Below, one piece after another: positions 1-8,712 of a DNA stretch of 64,000 bases. The translations under genes were made by a program, and so were the position numbers. Each line of letters opens with the position of its first letter. The first letter of the stretch is position 1. Source of the stretch: Leucobacter sp. UT-8R-CII-1-4 (lineage in GTDB: Bacteria > Actinomycetota > Actinomycetes > Actinomycetales > Microbacteriaceae); contig NZ_JASCRS010000003.1 of assembly GCF_030010235.1 (NCBI RefSeq), forward strand, positions 62,001-126,000. The letters are read 5' to 3'. Under the pieces are notes generated by a model. The model ran no database searches, was not told the origin of the DNA, and saw nothing but the letters and a program-made list of their open reading frames with translations.

Positions 1-720
1 CACTGAATCGATCAGTGCGGTTGATCGATAGTCGCGCAAATGAGCCGAGAGCAGGCCATCATGCTTGGCTACCACTTTGGCCACTCGATAGATTTCTTCC
101 GCAGAAGCTCCCTCACCTGGGGCATACATCAAACCAACGCTGGCGCCAACGCAACCCGCGTCGAATGCAATCTCCAATTGCTCTTCAAGCAGATCAAGTT
201 CACGCGGAGACAGCGCCCGCCCGCTCTGTCCGGCAACAGCAAACCTTGCAGATCCATGGCCAATTTGAGCTGCCACGTTCGAGGCGGCCGGGGTATCTCT
301 TAACTTGTTGAGCCAGCCCGCGACGTCATCCCATTGCCATTTCAGTTCTGGAACAACATCAATTGTGCTGACAACACTGGCGAGGCCAGCCATGTCACCT
401 GCAAACGGCGCCGGTGACATGCCACAATTTCCTACGAGTTCGGTTGTGACGCCCTGGTTGATTCGGCTCTCGTTTTCTGGATATGCCAGCAAGCTGAGGT
501 CTGAATGACAATGAATATCCACGAATCCCGGAGCCACGATCTGGCCGGCGCAGTCAATGACTTCGGCGTCGTAGCCACCAATGGGTCGCGCGGCCGCAGG
601 GATCACGGATTCGACAACTCCGTTCGAAACGACAACATCGGCTTGATACGGTGCGTCTCCGCGTCCATCCGCAACGGTGCCATGTATCAGCACCATGCGG
701 TCAGCAGAAGAAGTAGACAT
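1..720 (-). CDS. N-acyl-D-amino-acid deacylase (D-aminoacylase family), 3' end outside window
   Basis: The N-terminal 240 residues of an amidohydrolase-superfamily enzyme that would hydrolyse N-acyl-D-amino acids to the free D-amino acid. The metal-binding motif HCHSDL follows APGFVDI at about residues 64-73, and RINQGVTTELVGNCGMSPAP follows, a pattern typical of D-aminoacylases. The ATG at 720 is the first in frame; the ribosome site is weak (CGGAA). It is the last visible gene of the IclR-amidohydrolase-aminotransferase operon, 13 bp after the aminotransferase stop. The gene continues left of base 1, so the C-terminal half cannot be judged. A related N-acyl-D-glutamate or D-aspartate deacylase is possible. 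Confidence 0.85.
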   Translation of the reverse strand, partial: MSTSSADRMVLIHGTVADGRGDAPYQADVVVSNGVVESVIPAAARPIGGYDAEVIDCAGQIVAPGFVDIHCHSDLSLLAYPENESRINQGVTTELVGNCGMSPAPFAGDMAGLASVVSTIDVVPELKWQWDDVAGWLNKLRDTPAASNVAAQIGHGSARFAVAGQSGRALSPRELDLLEEQLEIAFDAGCVGASVGLMYAPGEGASAEEIYRVAKVVAKHDGLLSAHLRDYRSTALIDSV

Positions 721-733
721 AATTCCGCGGCTA

Positions 734-2071
734 CTACTTAGTGTTGAACATTCCAGATCGAGCCATTTCGCCAAGCACCTCGTCTGCCTGGCTCAATGTT
801 CGGTCGATGTCTTCGGCGGTGTGCGCAAGTGAAATATGGTTTCGCTTGAGCGACATTGGGTACATCATCGATCCCTTCTCCATCATGCGTCGATGGAAGG
901 TGGCATATGCCTCATCGTTGTTGCGCAGCAGGTCGCGATACCCTCGAACTTCGCCTTCCATGAAGTAGGTCACGAACACAGACCCGATTCCGGTAACCAC
1001 GGCAGGGATGCCGTGTCGTGCAGTTATCTCGCCGAGCCCGGCCCGCATCCGATCACCCAATGAATACACGTGATCGTAGAATCCGACTTCAGGGTCTTTC
1101 AGCGTGGTGATAGTGGCAAGCGCCGCTGACATTGACACTGCATTTCCGTTGAATGTGCCAGCGAGCATCACATCACCGCCCATCGGAGTGAAGTTGCGCA
1201 TGAGCTCGGCCGAGCCAGCGAGTCCCGCGACCGGGTAACCATTGCCCATCGCTTTTCCGAAAGTGGTCAAGTCTGGGGTGATGCCGCAGATTTCCTGGTA
1301 TCCGCCCAGTGCATGTCGGAAACCTGTGATCACTTCGTCAAAAATGAGCACCGTTCCCTGCTCACGAGTGATTCGACGAAGGCCCTCAAGAAATTCTTGC
1401 TCCGGAAGCAGCGCACCGACGTTGTGTGGCACCGGTTCAAGAATCACAGCAGCGATCTGTTCTGGATACTTCGCAAACAGCTCTTCTACCGATGCAAGGT
1501 CATTAAACTCAGCAATCAGTGTGTGATCCAGCGCAGCGTCAAGAATGCCACTCGAGTTGGGATCTCGGCCATATGCCAGAGCCGGTGAGGAAATCACATT
1601 TCTGGCTACCGCATCGTACGATCCGTGGAAACATCCCTGGAATTTCAGAATGTACTTGCGGCCTGTTGCGCCACGAGAAAGTCGAATCGCCTGAAACACC
1701 GATTCGGACCCGCTTACTGTCGAGATAACCATCTCGGCCGACGGAATCGCGTCAACCGTGAGGCGAGCGACTTCAAGTTCGAGTTCTGTTGTACCCAAAC
1801 CGACCAGATCGATTTGCTCGATTGCTGTTCGAATCGCGTGGTTTACTCGGTCATCAGCGTGCCCAAGAAGCGTGGCGCCGAAAGCGGCGTGATAGTCCAC
1901 ATATGAACGGCCCTCGACGTCCACAATCCTTGCGCCCTTAGCGCTGGCAAACGCCCACGGGGCACCAATCGCGCGGGTTGCCGAGTTCACGCCTCCCGGA
2001 ATAATCTGAGCGGCTTGCTGAGCCATTTCCTGCGCTCGGCCAAGGGCGTTCACTACGGTTGGGCTGGTCAT
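734..2071 (-). CDS. class III (HemL-like) PLP-dependent aminotransferase or aminomutase
   Basis: A 445-residue fold-type I PLP enzyme related to glutamate-1-semialdehyde aminomutase. The segment FDEVITGFR carries the Asp that holds the PLP ring nitrogen, and TFGKAMGNGYPVAGLAG carries the PLP lysine. The start is set at ATG 2071; an in-frame TTG at 2092 would add seven residues. It sits between an amidohydrolase and a D-aminoacylase-type gene, so it is unlikely to serve haem synthesis. HemL-like enzymes also include transaminases of D-phenylglycine and beta-amino acids, so deamination of the amino acid released by the neighbouring deacylase is the inferred role. The substrate is not visible in the sequence. 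Confidence 0.8.
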   Translation of the reverse strand: MTSPTVVNALGRAQEMAQQAAQIIPGGVNSATRAIGAPWAFASAKGARIVDVEGRSYVDYHAAFGATLLGHADDRVNHAIRTAIEQIDLVGLGTTELELEVARLTVDAIPSAEMVISTVSGSESVFQAIRLSRGATGRKYILKFQGCFHGSYDAVARNVISSPALAYGRDPNSSGILDAALDHTLIAEFNDLASVEELFAKYPEQIAAVILEPVPHNVGALLPEQEFLEGLRRITREQGTVLIFDEVITGFRHALGGYQEICGITPDLTTFGKAMGNGYPVAGLAGSAELMRNFTPMGGDVMLAGTFNGNAVSMSAALATITTLKDPEVGFYDHVYSLGDRMRAGLGEITARHGIPAVVTGIGSVFVTYFMEGEVRGYRDLLRNNDEAYATFHRRMMEKGSMMYPMSLKRNHISLAHTAEDIDRTLSQADEVLGEMARSGMFNTK

Positions 2072-2104
2072 TGCGTCACTTACTTCTTTCAATATTGGGT
2101 TGGG

Positions 2105-2953
2105 TTAGCGGCGAGGATCGGTAAGGCCTAGAAGGTTGAGCGCATCAGCATGAATGATGGTTTCAACGGTGTCTTCCGCTACGTAGGGGAGATTTCCCGC
2201 GCGGAACTGCGCAAGTGAACGAAATTGTTCGATCGCTTCGGCAGGTGTCCACAGGGGGAAGTCACTGCCGAAAAGCAGTTTCGGCACTACTCTCCATTCC
2301 TGAGCCGCGACCAGTGCCATAAAGCCGTCCATTGGGCGCGACCAGCTGGCTGAAACATCTGCATAAACGTTGCTGTGCTTGCGCAACACTGCGACGGCGT
2401 CTCGCTGCCAGGGGTGGCCCATGTGCGCCATGATCTGTTTGAGGTCGGGGTAGCGACGTGCCACCTCTTCAACGACCATCGGTTGGCTGAGCGACAGCTT
2501 TCCCTGAGGGCTTGGGGTGGTGCCCATATGCCAGAGCAACGTCAGATTGTGCTTCAAGCAGAGTCGGTAAAAGTCATCAAACTCTGGGGCCAGCGGATCA
2601 AATAGCGAGAGGACTGGGTAAAGCTTTACGCCTTGGAATCCCATAGAAACAGCTTCTTCAACCTGCTCACGCCAGTCAGCATCAAGCGGATCGAGCGCTG
2701 TGAACTGGATGGTGGGAGTAACCAATTCTGCGCAATAGTCACGAACAAAACTGTTTGGGGTGTGCACGCCGGCTCGTGTGGCTGCGAGTCCGAATACGAT
2801 TGCGACATCAACGCCCGCTTCAATCATTACGCGGTCGTACTCCGCTGGACTGATCCTTGGGTACGGTTCGCCATATGCTGGCTCCCAGTTTTCCTTGTGT
2901 TCGTTGCCCCAATGTTCTGGCTGCAGATTATGGGTGTGTACGTCGATGATCAT
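2105..2953 (-). CDS. amidohydrolase family protein (PF04909-type TIM barrel)
   Basis: A metal-dependent hydrolase or decarboxylase of about 282 residues. It opens with MIIDVHTHN, whose HxH pair is the first metal site, and later has WHMGT, IMAHMGHPW and LLFGSDFPLWTP, the usual His and Asp ligands of this family. The start is ATG 2953: a GGGGGA ribosome site lies just before it, and the ATG overlaps the IclR stop codon by 4 bp, pointing to translational coupling. An upstream in-frame ATG at 2965 lacks this support. Family members include decarboxylases and lactonases; the substrate here is unknown. It is the second gene of the operon. Confidence 0.8.
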   Translation of the reverse strand: MIIDVHTHNLQPEHWGNEHKENWEPAYGEPYPRISPAEYDRVMIEAGVDVAIVFGLAATRAGVHTPNSFVRDYCAELVTPTIQFTALDPLDADWREQVEEAVSMGFQGVKLYPVLSLFDPLAPEFDDFYRLCLKHNLTLLWHMGTTPSPQGKLSLSQPMVVEEVARRYPDLKQIMAHMGHPWQRDAVAVLRKHSNVYADVSASWSRPMDGFMALVAAQEWRVVPKLLFGSDFPLWTPAEAIEQFRSLAQFRAGNLPYVAEDTVETIIHADALNLLGLTDPRR

Positions 2954-3753
2954 GAGATCCCCCATCTCGTGCGAACTGACTCCAGTGCGGACGTCATTTG
3001 CGGTAGTTCGGCAAGTGTGTGTGCGGTATTTCTTAGCGCTTCAAGCACACGAGGCACGTCTGCCTCGGTGACCTCACCCATCGGGCCAGATGCGCTCAGT
3101 GAGAGCGCGAAACTAGAATTCGTGGGCACCAATACTGCGATGCAGCGAACTCCGCGGTTTCGTTCCTGGTCGTCCACGCTGTAACCGTGTTCCCGGATTC
3201 GTTTCAAGTCCTGCGCCAGGGCTGCTCGTGTGGTGATGGTGCGAGGGGTGAAGCTTTCCCAGGGTTCCCCGACGGGCAAGTGGGCGTCTATCTGGTCGTC
3301 GTCAAGCGTCGAGAGCAGCATTTTGCCGAGTCCGGTGCAGTAGGTGTGATCGAGAAAGCCGCCGGCAGCAATTCGTAGTGCGCGCTCCGGTTCTTCAACG
3401 CACAGATGCAAAACAGATGCGCCTTGCAGCACGCCCAGGTTTGTCGTAAAACCGAGTTGCTCTGCAAGAGCTTTCAGTGCGCTGTAGGCAATCGTGACAA
3501 GATCTGCGGCGTCAAGAGACTCTGCGATCTCAAAGACACTCGGCCCTAGCGAATAGACCGGTGGATCCCCCGCTCTTGCAACGAAACGCTCGTCATCCAT
3601 GACGGAAAGCAACCTGAGCAGAGTGGACTTCGGCATCTCCATCGATTTGCTCAGCTCGGCGAGCGTCATTGGCTCTTGGGCTTGCCCGAGCACACGCAAA
3701 ACGGCAAGCCCACGGGTAAGCCCCTGTGAGTGGTACGTCCCTGTACTGGTCAT
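2950..3753 (-). CDS. IclR-family transcriptional regulator
   Basis: A 267-residue regulator. The N-terminal winged helix covers about residues 10-75 (LTRGLAVLRVLG, then LAELSKSMEMPKSTLLRLL). The IclR effector-binding domain follows, with DHTYCTGLGKMLLS and a C-terminal SxSASGP motif. It is the first gene of the catabolic operon and probably controls it in response to a pathway metabolite. The ATG at 3753 has no clear ribosome site but lies 7 nt after a -10-like CAGCAT, so the message may be leaderless. A TGGAA-N5-TTCCA palindrome overlaps its promoter, suggesting autoregulation. Confidence 0.9.
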   Translation of the reverse strand: MTSTGTYHSQGLTRGLAVLRVLGQAQEPMTLAELSKSMEMPKSTLLRLLSVMDDERFVARAGDPPVYSLGPSVFEIAESLDAADLVTIAYSALKALAEQLGFTTNLGVLQGASVLHLCVEEPERALRIAAGGFLDHTYCTGLGKMLLSTLDDDQIDAHLPVGEPWESFTPRTITTRAALAQDLKRIREHGYSVDDQERNRGVRCIAVLVPTNSSFALSLSASGPMGEVTEADVPRVLEALRNTAHTLAELPQMTSALESVRTRWGIS

Positions 3754-3760
3754 GATCGAG

Positions 3761-3790
3761 ATGCTGGCGTGGAATAGCGTTCCATGTCAA
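3761..3790 (-). promoter_or_regulatory. promoter and IclR-type operator of the catabolic operon
   Basis: Reading the minus strand, TTGACA (3790-3785) and CAGCAT (3766-3761) are 18 bp apart and the regulator ATG follows 7 nt later. Between them lies TGGAACGCTATTCCA (3784-3770), a 15-bp inverted repeat of the form TGGAA-N5-TTCCA. This is the half-site layout described for E. coli IclR. An operator filling the spacer would block RNA polymerase, so autorepression of the operon is inferred. Confidence 0.6.
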
Positions 3791-3913
3791 GCATCTGAAA
3801 AATCAGTTCGGATAAGCCAGAGAGAGATTTCGTGAGACTTCCGCATATATTCAACGGTTTCTCGACGTGGAACGTGAAACGCACCAGCGTTATCGCGAAG
3901 ATGTATCTGTGCA

Positions 3914-3957
3914 AAAAGAAAAGCGAGCGCGACCCTTTTTAGGAGGATCGCGCTCGC
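3914..3957 (-). terminator. rho-independent terminator of the sialidase-like gene
   Basis: A perfect 10-bp stem (GCGAGCGCGA at 3923-3932 with its complement at 3948-3957) is followed on the minus strand by a T-rich run, TTTTCTTTTT. It lies 26 bp beyond the stop codon of the gene ending at 3983. Confidence 0.8.
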
Positions 3958-3982
3958 AAATTCGTCTCGTTCTCTCTCGAAC

Positions 3983-5941
3983 TTACTCGCCTTCAGACTC
4001 TAGTTCGAGCGTCGATGTACCCGTAGATTCAGCCCTCAATTCAAGCTTGGTCTGAGCCGAATTTGTACCATCACTCACCACGAGTGTGTGTACGCCAATC
4101 GACGCCCCCTGAACAACCAGGGGCACCGAGAATACCCCGCACTCACTGGTAGTCGCGGTCGTGATTTGAACACCGTCAAGAAGCACCGAAAGGCTCTGCC
4201 CCGCGGGGTATCCCGCCCCGCTCACTCGCACACCTGACCCACGAAATGCTGCTGAAGTAAGCACCGAGGGCGTCACCGACACATGCGGTTGCAATGGCAC
4301 CGAAACTCCCGGGCCTTCGTGCGCAAGATTGAGTTCAGAGAGCATTGCAGATCCACCGAACGAATCAGTTATTTTCACCCGAATCGCGCGAATAGTCGCC
4401 TCAGGAGTGGGTTGCCATTCAATCTTGTTCGCTACAGATGTCTCAGTTCTTTGCTGTACCGGCAATTCCCAATTCACACCGTCTTGAGAGAACGAGATTT
4501 CGACGGATTCCGGATAACCCACCTTCAGGTTTAACCCAATCCAATCGATCGTTTGTGGTGTGACAAAGTTCACCGTGTATTCCTTGGGCGAAGCTGGTGT
4601 TGCCAGCCCACCGAGCGCCGAGTACCAGTACTTTGCAACGCCATCGAGTGCAGCGGAAGGCTTCGTTTCGGGATGGTTCGCATGCCCTGATTGCAAATCT
4701 GTAGTGAAGCTGAGCTCAGAGGCATCTCGCATCGCGGTCAGATTCAGAATTGAATCCTGGGGAGGCGAGATTGGGCCCCCTGGTGTCACCACAGGTGGCA
4801 GGGCGTCATAGTCGGAAAGGGAGCTGTAGGTTCCGACGATTCCAAGTGTTGTGTCATATGAGACGGTAAAAAAGCGGCTCCCTGAAAGCTCCACCGTGCT
4901 CGGGTCACCCTGGTCATCACTGCTCATTACGCGGAAAAGAAGCAGGTCAGGTGCTTCGTTCCAGGTTCCGCACACTTCCCGGATCCTGCCGGCGACCGGC
5001 TCGCCCGCAACAAACTGCCGTGATCGGTCCCCATATGTGGCAAGGAGCCGCCCATCTTGGAGGGTGAGCAGGTGATGCGCCTGCCCCTTCATGGTGGTCT
5101 GTTCCGGCACGCTCCAAGTAGCTCCACCATCAATCGATCGACTTGAGTACGTTGGCCCTGCTGGCCCAGCTGTACGAATCAATGCCTCAACACCGTCCCC
5201 AGCAGTTTTTGTGATCGCAATTTCACTCAACGAAACCCCGGACGGTATTGGAATCATACTTTCGTTCTCAATCGGCCAAGTAAGACCGCCATCCGTGGAA
5301 CGCACCACGCTCGCCTGGCCAACAGCCGAGTCCGACCGAGTGCCGTAGAGCGGCACAAGCAAGTCACCGCTATCGAGCTCGAGGATCTTGCCCGTAGTGG
5401 CGTTCCAGCCAAGTGGATACGCGCCAGAGACAGGTCCGCACCCACAGGACATGCTCGAGTTCACAGGCACTGGCTGGCTCCACGTAATGCCCCCATCACC
5501 AGATCGGATTACCCAGGAACCGTGCGGAACGATCCCTGTCGTAGCTTCGTTCGTCCAGTCCATGCGGAAAAAATTCACAATGATGGTGCCGTCCGAAAGC
5601 TGCGTAATCTGCGCGTCCCGGTCATCTAGAGGTGTGTCGATGAGTGTGCGCGGCGTCGACCAGTTCGCACCCTCATCGATGCTTTCCGTCCACATGTATT
5701 TACCGTCGTAACGTGAATGGCTGGGTGCCTGGTAGAAAACAGTGACAAGCCGCCCATCCGCGAGCATGGTTGCGTCAGGGAAAAATACTTTGTCGCCTCC
5801 GCTCGGTGAAGCCACGACAACGTCTGGCACATCTGGTGCGCTCGGATCAGCGTGCGCAGCAGAAGCAACCAACGTGCTGCAACCGAGCCCCGCCGCGGCA
5901 GTCAAAACAAGGAGTTTTCTGAATAACGATGTTGAGTCCAC
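3983..5941 (-). CDS. secreted sialidase-like beta-propeller protein with F5/8C domain
   Basis: A 652-residue exported protein. Residues 1-31 form a Sec signal peptide ending ASAAHA. Residues about 35-395 form a BNR/Asp-box propeller with boxes SIDEGANWS, SGDGGITWS, STDGGLTWP and SIDGGATWS. An F5/8-type-C carbohydrate-binding domain (about 405-545) and an Ig/IPT-like domain (about 555-640) follow. The GTG start has a GAGGAG ribosome site 7 nt upstream. The usual sialidase FRIP/YRIP arginine motif is not seen where expected (the protein reads VFFPDATMLADG), so sialidase activity is doubtful. No LPxTG motif or C-terminal membrane anchor is present. Confidence 0.75.
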   Translation of the reverse strand: MDSTSLFRKLLVLTAAAGLGCSTLVASAAHADPSAPDVPDVVVASPSGGDKVFFPDATMLADGRLVTVFYQAPSHSRYDGKYMWTESIDEGANWSTPRTLIDTPLDDRDAQITQLSDGTIIVNFFRMDWTNEATTGIVPHGSWVIRSGDGGITWSQPVPVNSSMSCGCGPVSGAYPLGWNATTGKILELDSGDLLVPLYGTRSDSAVGQASVVRSTDGGLTWPIENESMIPIPSGVSLSEIAITKTAGDGVEALIRTAGPAGPTYSSRSIDGGATWSVPEQTTMKGQAHHLLTLQDGRLLATYGDRSRQFVAGEPVAGRIREVCGTWNEAPDLLLFRVMSSDDQGDPSTVELSGSRFFTVSYDTTLGIVGTYSSLSDYDALPPVVTPGGPISPPQDSILNLTAMRDASELSFTTDLQSGHANHPETKPSAALDGVAKYWYSALGGLATPASPKEYTVNFVTPQTIDWIGLNLKVGYPESVEISFSQDGVNWELPVQQRTETSVANKIEWQPTPEATIRAIRVKITDSFGGSAMLSELNLAHEGPGVSVPLQPHVSVTPSVLTSAAFRGSGVRVSGAGYPAGQSLSVLLDGVQITTATTSECGVFSVPLVVQGASIGVHTLVVSDGTNSAQTKLELRAESTGTSTLELESEGE

Positions 5942-6042
5942 AAGTCTCTCCTCGAGAGTTGTCTGCCCTTGCGCCGTTGCAAGAGCCAGGACACATAATC
6001 AACATAACCTCACGTTCCATGTCAAAGGGCGGAATTGAGTGC

Positions 6043-7665
6043 CTACACCTCAAGCACCGCCGTCAGCAACTCCACCGAAATCTCGCGCATCTCGGCTTTT
6101 CGCACTTTGCCCGTCACGGTCATTGGGAAGGCATCGACGATGTGCACAAAGCGTGGAATCTTGAAGTGGGTGAGTTTGCCATGGGCGAATTCGCGAATGT
6201 CGTCTGCGCTTAGGTTGGGTGCCCCCGGGCGCAGCACCAGCCAGGCCATGACTTCTTCGCCGTACTTTTCGTCTGGTACACCGATCACCTGCACGTCGGC
6301 AATATCGGGGTGGCGGTACAAAAATTCCTCGATTTCACGCGGATAAATGTTTTCACCGCCTCGGATAATCATGTCTTTAATGCGCCCGGCTACGTTGAGC
6401 CGCCCAGCTTCATCCATCGTGGCGAGGTCACCCGTGTGCATCCACCGTGATGTGTCAATGGCCTCGGCCGTTTTCTCCGGTTCGTCCCAGTAGCCAAGCA
6501 TCACCGAGTAGCCGCGGGTGCAGAGCTGCCCCGACACTCCTCGCGGCACTACTCGGCCCTGTTTGTCGATGATTTTCACCTCAAGATGCGGCATGACTTT
6601 GCCAATGGTCTGAGTTTTTGAGGCGATATCGTCATCGCGCGAAGTCATCGTTGAGACCGGTGAGGTTTCGGTCATGCCGTAACAAATCACGACCTCGGGC
6701 ATATGCATCTCGGCGATCACTCGCTCCATCACTTCGATCGGGCAGGGAGATCCCGCCATGATCCCGGTGCGCAGCGTACTCAGATCGAAGTCACCAAAGT
6801 TTTCGAGTGCGAGCTCTGCGATAAACATTGTGGGCACTCCGTAGAGTGCGGTGCACTGTTCGTCTTGCACTGCACGAAGGGTGCTTTCGGCTTCAAAGGT
6901 TGGTGCTGGCAGCACTACGCAGGCGGAGTGCGAGTGGGCACCGATCACTCCCATCACCATGCCAAAGCAGTGATAGAGCGGTACGGGTAGCGCCACGCGA
7001 TCCAGCGCCGAATAATGCAGCCCTTCACCCACAAAATAGCCGTTGTTCACGAGGTTGTGATGCGAGAGAGTGGCGCCCTTCGGGAAACCCGTGGTACCAG
7101 AGGTGTACTGAATATTGATGGGGTCATCGAACGCCAGCGTCGCCGCGATGTCGTCAAGTTGTGCCGGGTCTGCTGCTGCACCCTTTGCTAGAACCCGATC
7201 CCACTTTTTTGACCCGATAAAGAGTGTTTTGCGGTAGCCAACCTCTTCGAGCATGCCCTTGTAGTCGGAAGCTTTGAACGATTTCGCACTCACCACGAGT
7301 TTGATGCCGGCCTGCTCAAGCACGTACGCGAGTTCGTAGCTGCGATATGCCGGGTTGATGTTCACCAGAATCGCGCCAATTTTTGCGGTCGCGTATTGGG
7401 TAAAGATCCACTCAGCACAGTTTGGCGCCCAAATGCCGACCCGATCGCCCTTTTGAATCCCCATTTCGAGTAGGCCGAGGGCAAGTTGTTCAACTTTGGC
7501 TTTCAGTTGCGCGAAAGTCCAGCGCCGGGCGCTAGCTATTTCTACGAGCGCTTCGCGATCTGGGTGGGCTTCTGCGGCCGAATCAAGCATGTTGCCGATA
7601 GTCACTCCGAGCAACGGTGATGATGAGGAACCTGATGAGTAAGAATTCTGAGCTTCATTGCGCAT
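6043..7665 (-). CDS. AMP-binding acyl-CoA synthetase (medium/long-chain fatty-acid CoA ligase type)
   Basis: An adenylate-forming ligase of 540 residues that activates a carboxylic acid to its CoA thioester with ATP. The ATP-binding loop [18 protein letters not shown], the motif YGMTETSP, the hinge [14 protein letters not shown] with [16 protein letters not shown], and the C-terminal catalytic lysine in GKVRKAEM are all present. The start is ATG 7665; the open frame runs upstream to 7818, but that would overlap the divergent regulator. The partner regulator at 7750 probably controls it. The acyl substrate is not determinable. Confidence 0.88.
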   Translation of the reverse strand: MRNEAQNSYSSGSSSSPLLGVTIGNMLDSAAEAHPDREALVEIASARRWTFAQLKAKVEQLALGLLEMGIQKGDRVGIWAPNCAEWIFTQYATAKIGAILVNINPAYRSYELAYVLEQAGIKLVVSAKSFKASDYKGMLEEVGYRKTLFIGSKKWDRVLAKGAAADPAQLDDIAATLAFDDPINIQYTSGTTGFPKGATLSHHNLVNNGYFVGEGLHYSALDRVALPVPLYHCFGMVMGVIGAHSHSACVVLPAPTFEAESTLRAVQDEQCTALYGVPTMFIAELALENFGDFDLSTLRTGIMAGSPCPIEVMERVIAEMHMPEVVICYGMTETSPVSTMTSRDDDIASKTQTIGKVMPHLEVKIIDKQGRVVPRGVSGQLCTRGYSVMLGYWDEPEKTAEAIDTSRWMHTGDLATMDEAGRLNVAGRIKDMIIRGGENIYPREIEEFLYRHPDIADVQVIGVPDEKYGEEVMAWLVLRPGAPNLSADDIREFAHGKLTHFKIPRFVHIVDAFPMTVTGKVRKAEMREISVELLTAVLEV

Positions 7666-7698
7666 ACCCTGACGATGCCCGAGCTTCGCGTTTGGCGG

Positions 7699-7716
7699 CA
7701 CCCCCGAAAGGGGGTG
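7699..7716. promoter_or_regulatory. inverted repeat between acyl-CoA ligase and GAF-LuxR genes
   Basis: CACCCCCGAAAGGGGGTG is a perfect 7-bp stem with a four-base centre. It lies 34 bp before both divergent starts. It could be the operator of the LuxR-type regulator or a hairpin in the ligase leader; it has no T run, so it is not a terminator. Confidence 0.4.
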
Positions 7717-7749
7717 ATTCCCGGGGCTTCGTAGTACAGTGCAGTCATC

Positions 7750-8598
7750 GTGAACAATGAAGTTGACTTCGAGGCGCTGCTTGCGCGCACGTTCACGCGT
7801 GCCCAAATTCAGACGCAATTGCCAGTGGTGTTTGGCGGCTGGGCAAACTCAAGTCAGCAGTTCTCTATCTCGCAGGTCGCTGGCGGACTTACCGCTTCGT
7901 TGCCGGGTCTTGTTATTCGAGCTGGTTTCGGCATCGGCGGTTTGGCTCTTGAAAGCGGCAGAGTGGCGACGGTTCCGAACTATCTCGACAGCAGCAGAAT
8001 CACCCACCACTACGACCGGGCAGTCGCATCTGAACAGCTGCGTTCGATTGTTGCGGCTCCGGTTACGGTGGATCGCAAGATCCGTGGCGTGCTTTACGGT
8101 GCGAGTCGCGATGAGGCCCCCTTTGGGCCTCGCTTGTTCACTGCGTTTCAGGAGTGCACCAGGCAATTGGCTTTTGAACTAGCGGTTGCTGAGGCGACTG
8201 AGCGGCGGTTGCGCGATATCGAAACTGCGGCGGCACTCGAAGCCCCAAGCCTCGCTCACAGCCGCAGTGAACGTGAAAAGATTCGTCTTGCGCACGCAGA
8301 ATTGCTTGAGCTGGCTCGCGATACTGACGATGCACGATTGCGCGCAAAACTCTCTGAACTTGCCGGTCGTTTTGCCCAACAGCCAGCGCCAAACGCGAGC
8401 AGCGTGACGCTCTCGGCGCGTGAGACTGAGGTGATCACTCTGGTCGCTCTCGGTTGCACCAACCTTGAGATCGCCGAGCGCCTGCATGTCGAGGCCGAAA
8501 CGGTGAAAAGCTATCTGCGCAATTGTATGCGCAAGCTTGAGGTGCACAGTCGCACAGCTGCGGTGTCTCGGGCGAGGTTGCTCGGTCTATTGCCGTAG
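7750..8598 (+). CDS. GAF-domain LuxR-type transcriptional regulator
   Basis: A 282-residue regulator. Residues about 25-140 look like a GAF-type sensor. An alpha-helical linker follows, and residues about 217-280 are a LuxR/GerE helix-turn-helix ([25 protein letters not shown], then [17 protein letters not shown]). The GTG at 7750 follows a possible -10 TACAGT by 9 nt, and no ribosome site is visible. It is divergent from the acyl-CoA ligase with an 84-bp gap, so it probably senses an acyl compound or related cue and controls that gene. The ligand is inferred, not seen. Confidence 0.85.
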   Translation: MNNEVDFEALLARTFTRAQIQTQLPVVFGGWANSSQQFSISQVAGGLTASLPGLVIRAGFGIGGLALESGRVATVPNYLDSSRITHHYDRAVASEQLRSIVAAPVTVDRKIRGVLYGASRDEAPFGPRLFTAFQECTRQLAFELAVAEATERRLRDIETAAALEAPSLAHSRSEREKIRLAHAELLELARDTDDARLRAKLSELAGRFAQQPAPNASSVTLSARETEVITLVALGCTNLEIAERLHVEAETVKSYLRNCMRKLEVHSRTAAVSRARLLGLLP

Positions 8599-8643
8599 CG
8601 AAGTGACTCCAATATCAATTCTGGGTTCTCTCGCCTGCACCTT

Positions 8644-8661
8644 TTCACACATCCATGTGAA
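8644..8661. promoter_or_regulatory. inverted repeat upstream of LtrA-family gene
   Basis: TTCACA and TGTGAA are separated by 6 bp, 52 bp before the LtrA-family start. It may be an operator. The half-sites run in the opposite sense to a CRP site. There is no T run, so it is a poor terminator. Confidence 0.25.
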
Positions 8662-8712
8662 GAGGTACATTAATTGAGTTTCTGATGTTTCGCAGCGGGA
8701 GGTGCCGTAGTC

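Noticed and set aside
3868..3893. GAACGTGAAACG near the IclR promoter, looking like a half parS
   Set aside because: Only one half matches the ParB consensus; the other half is not recognisable.
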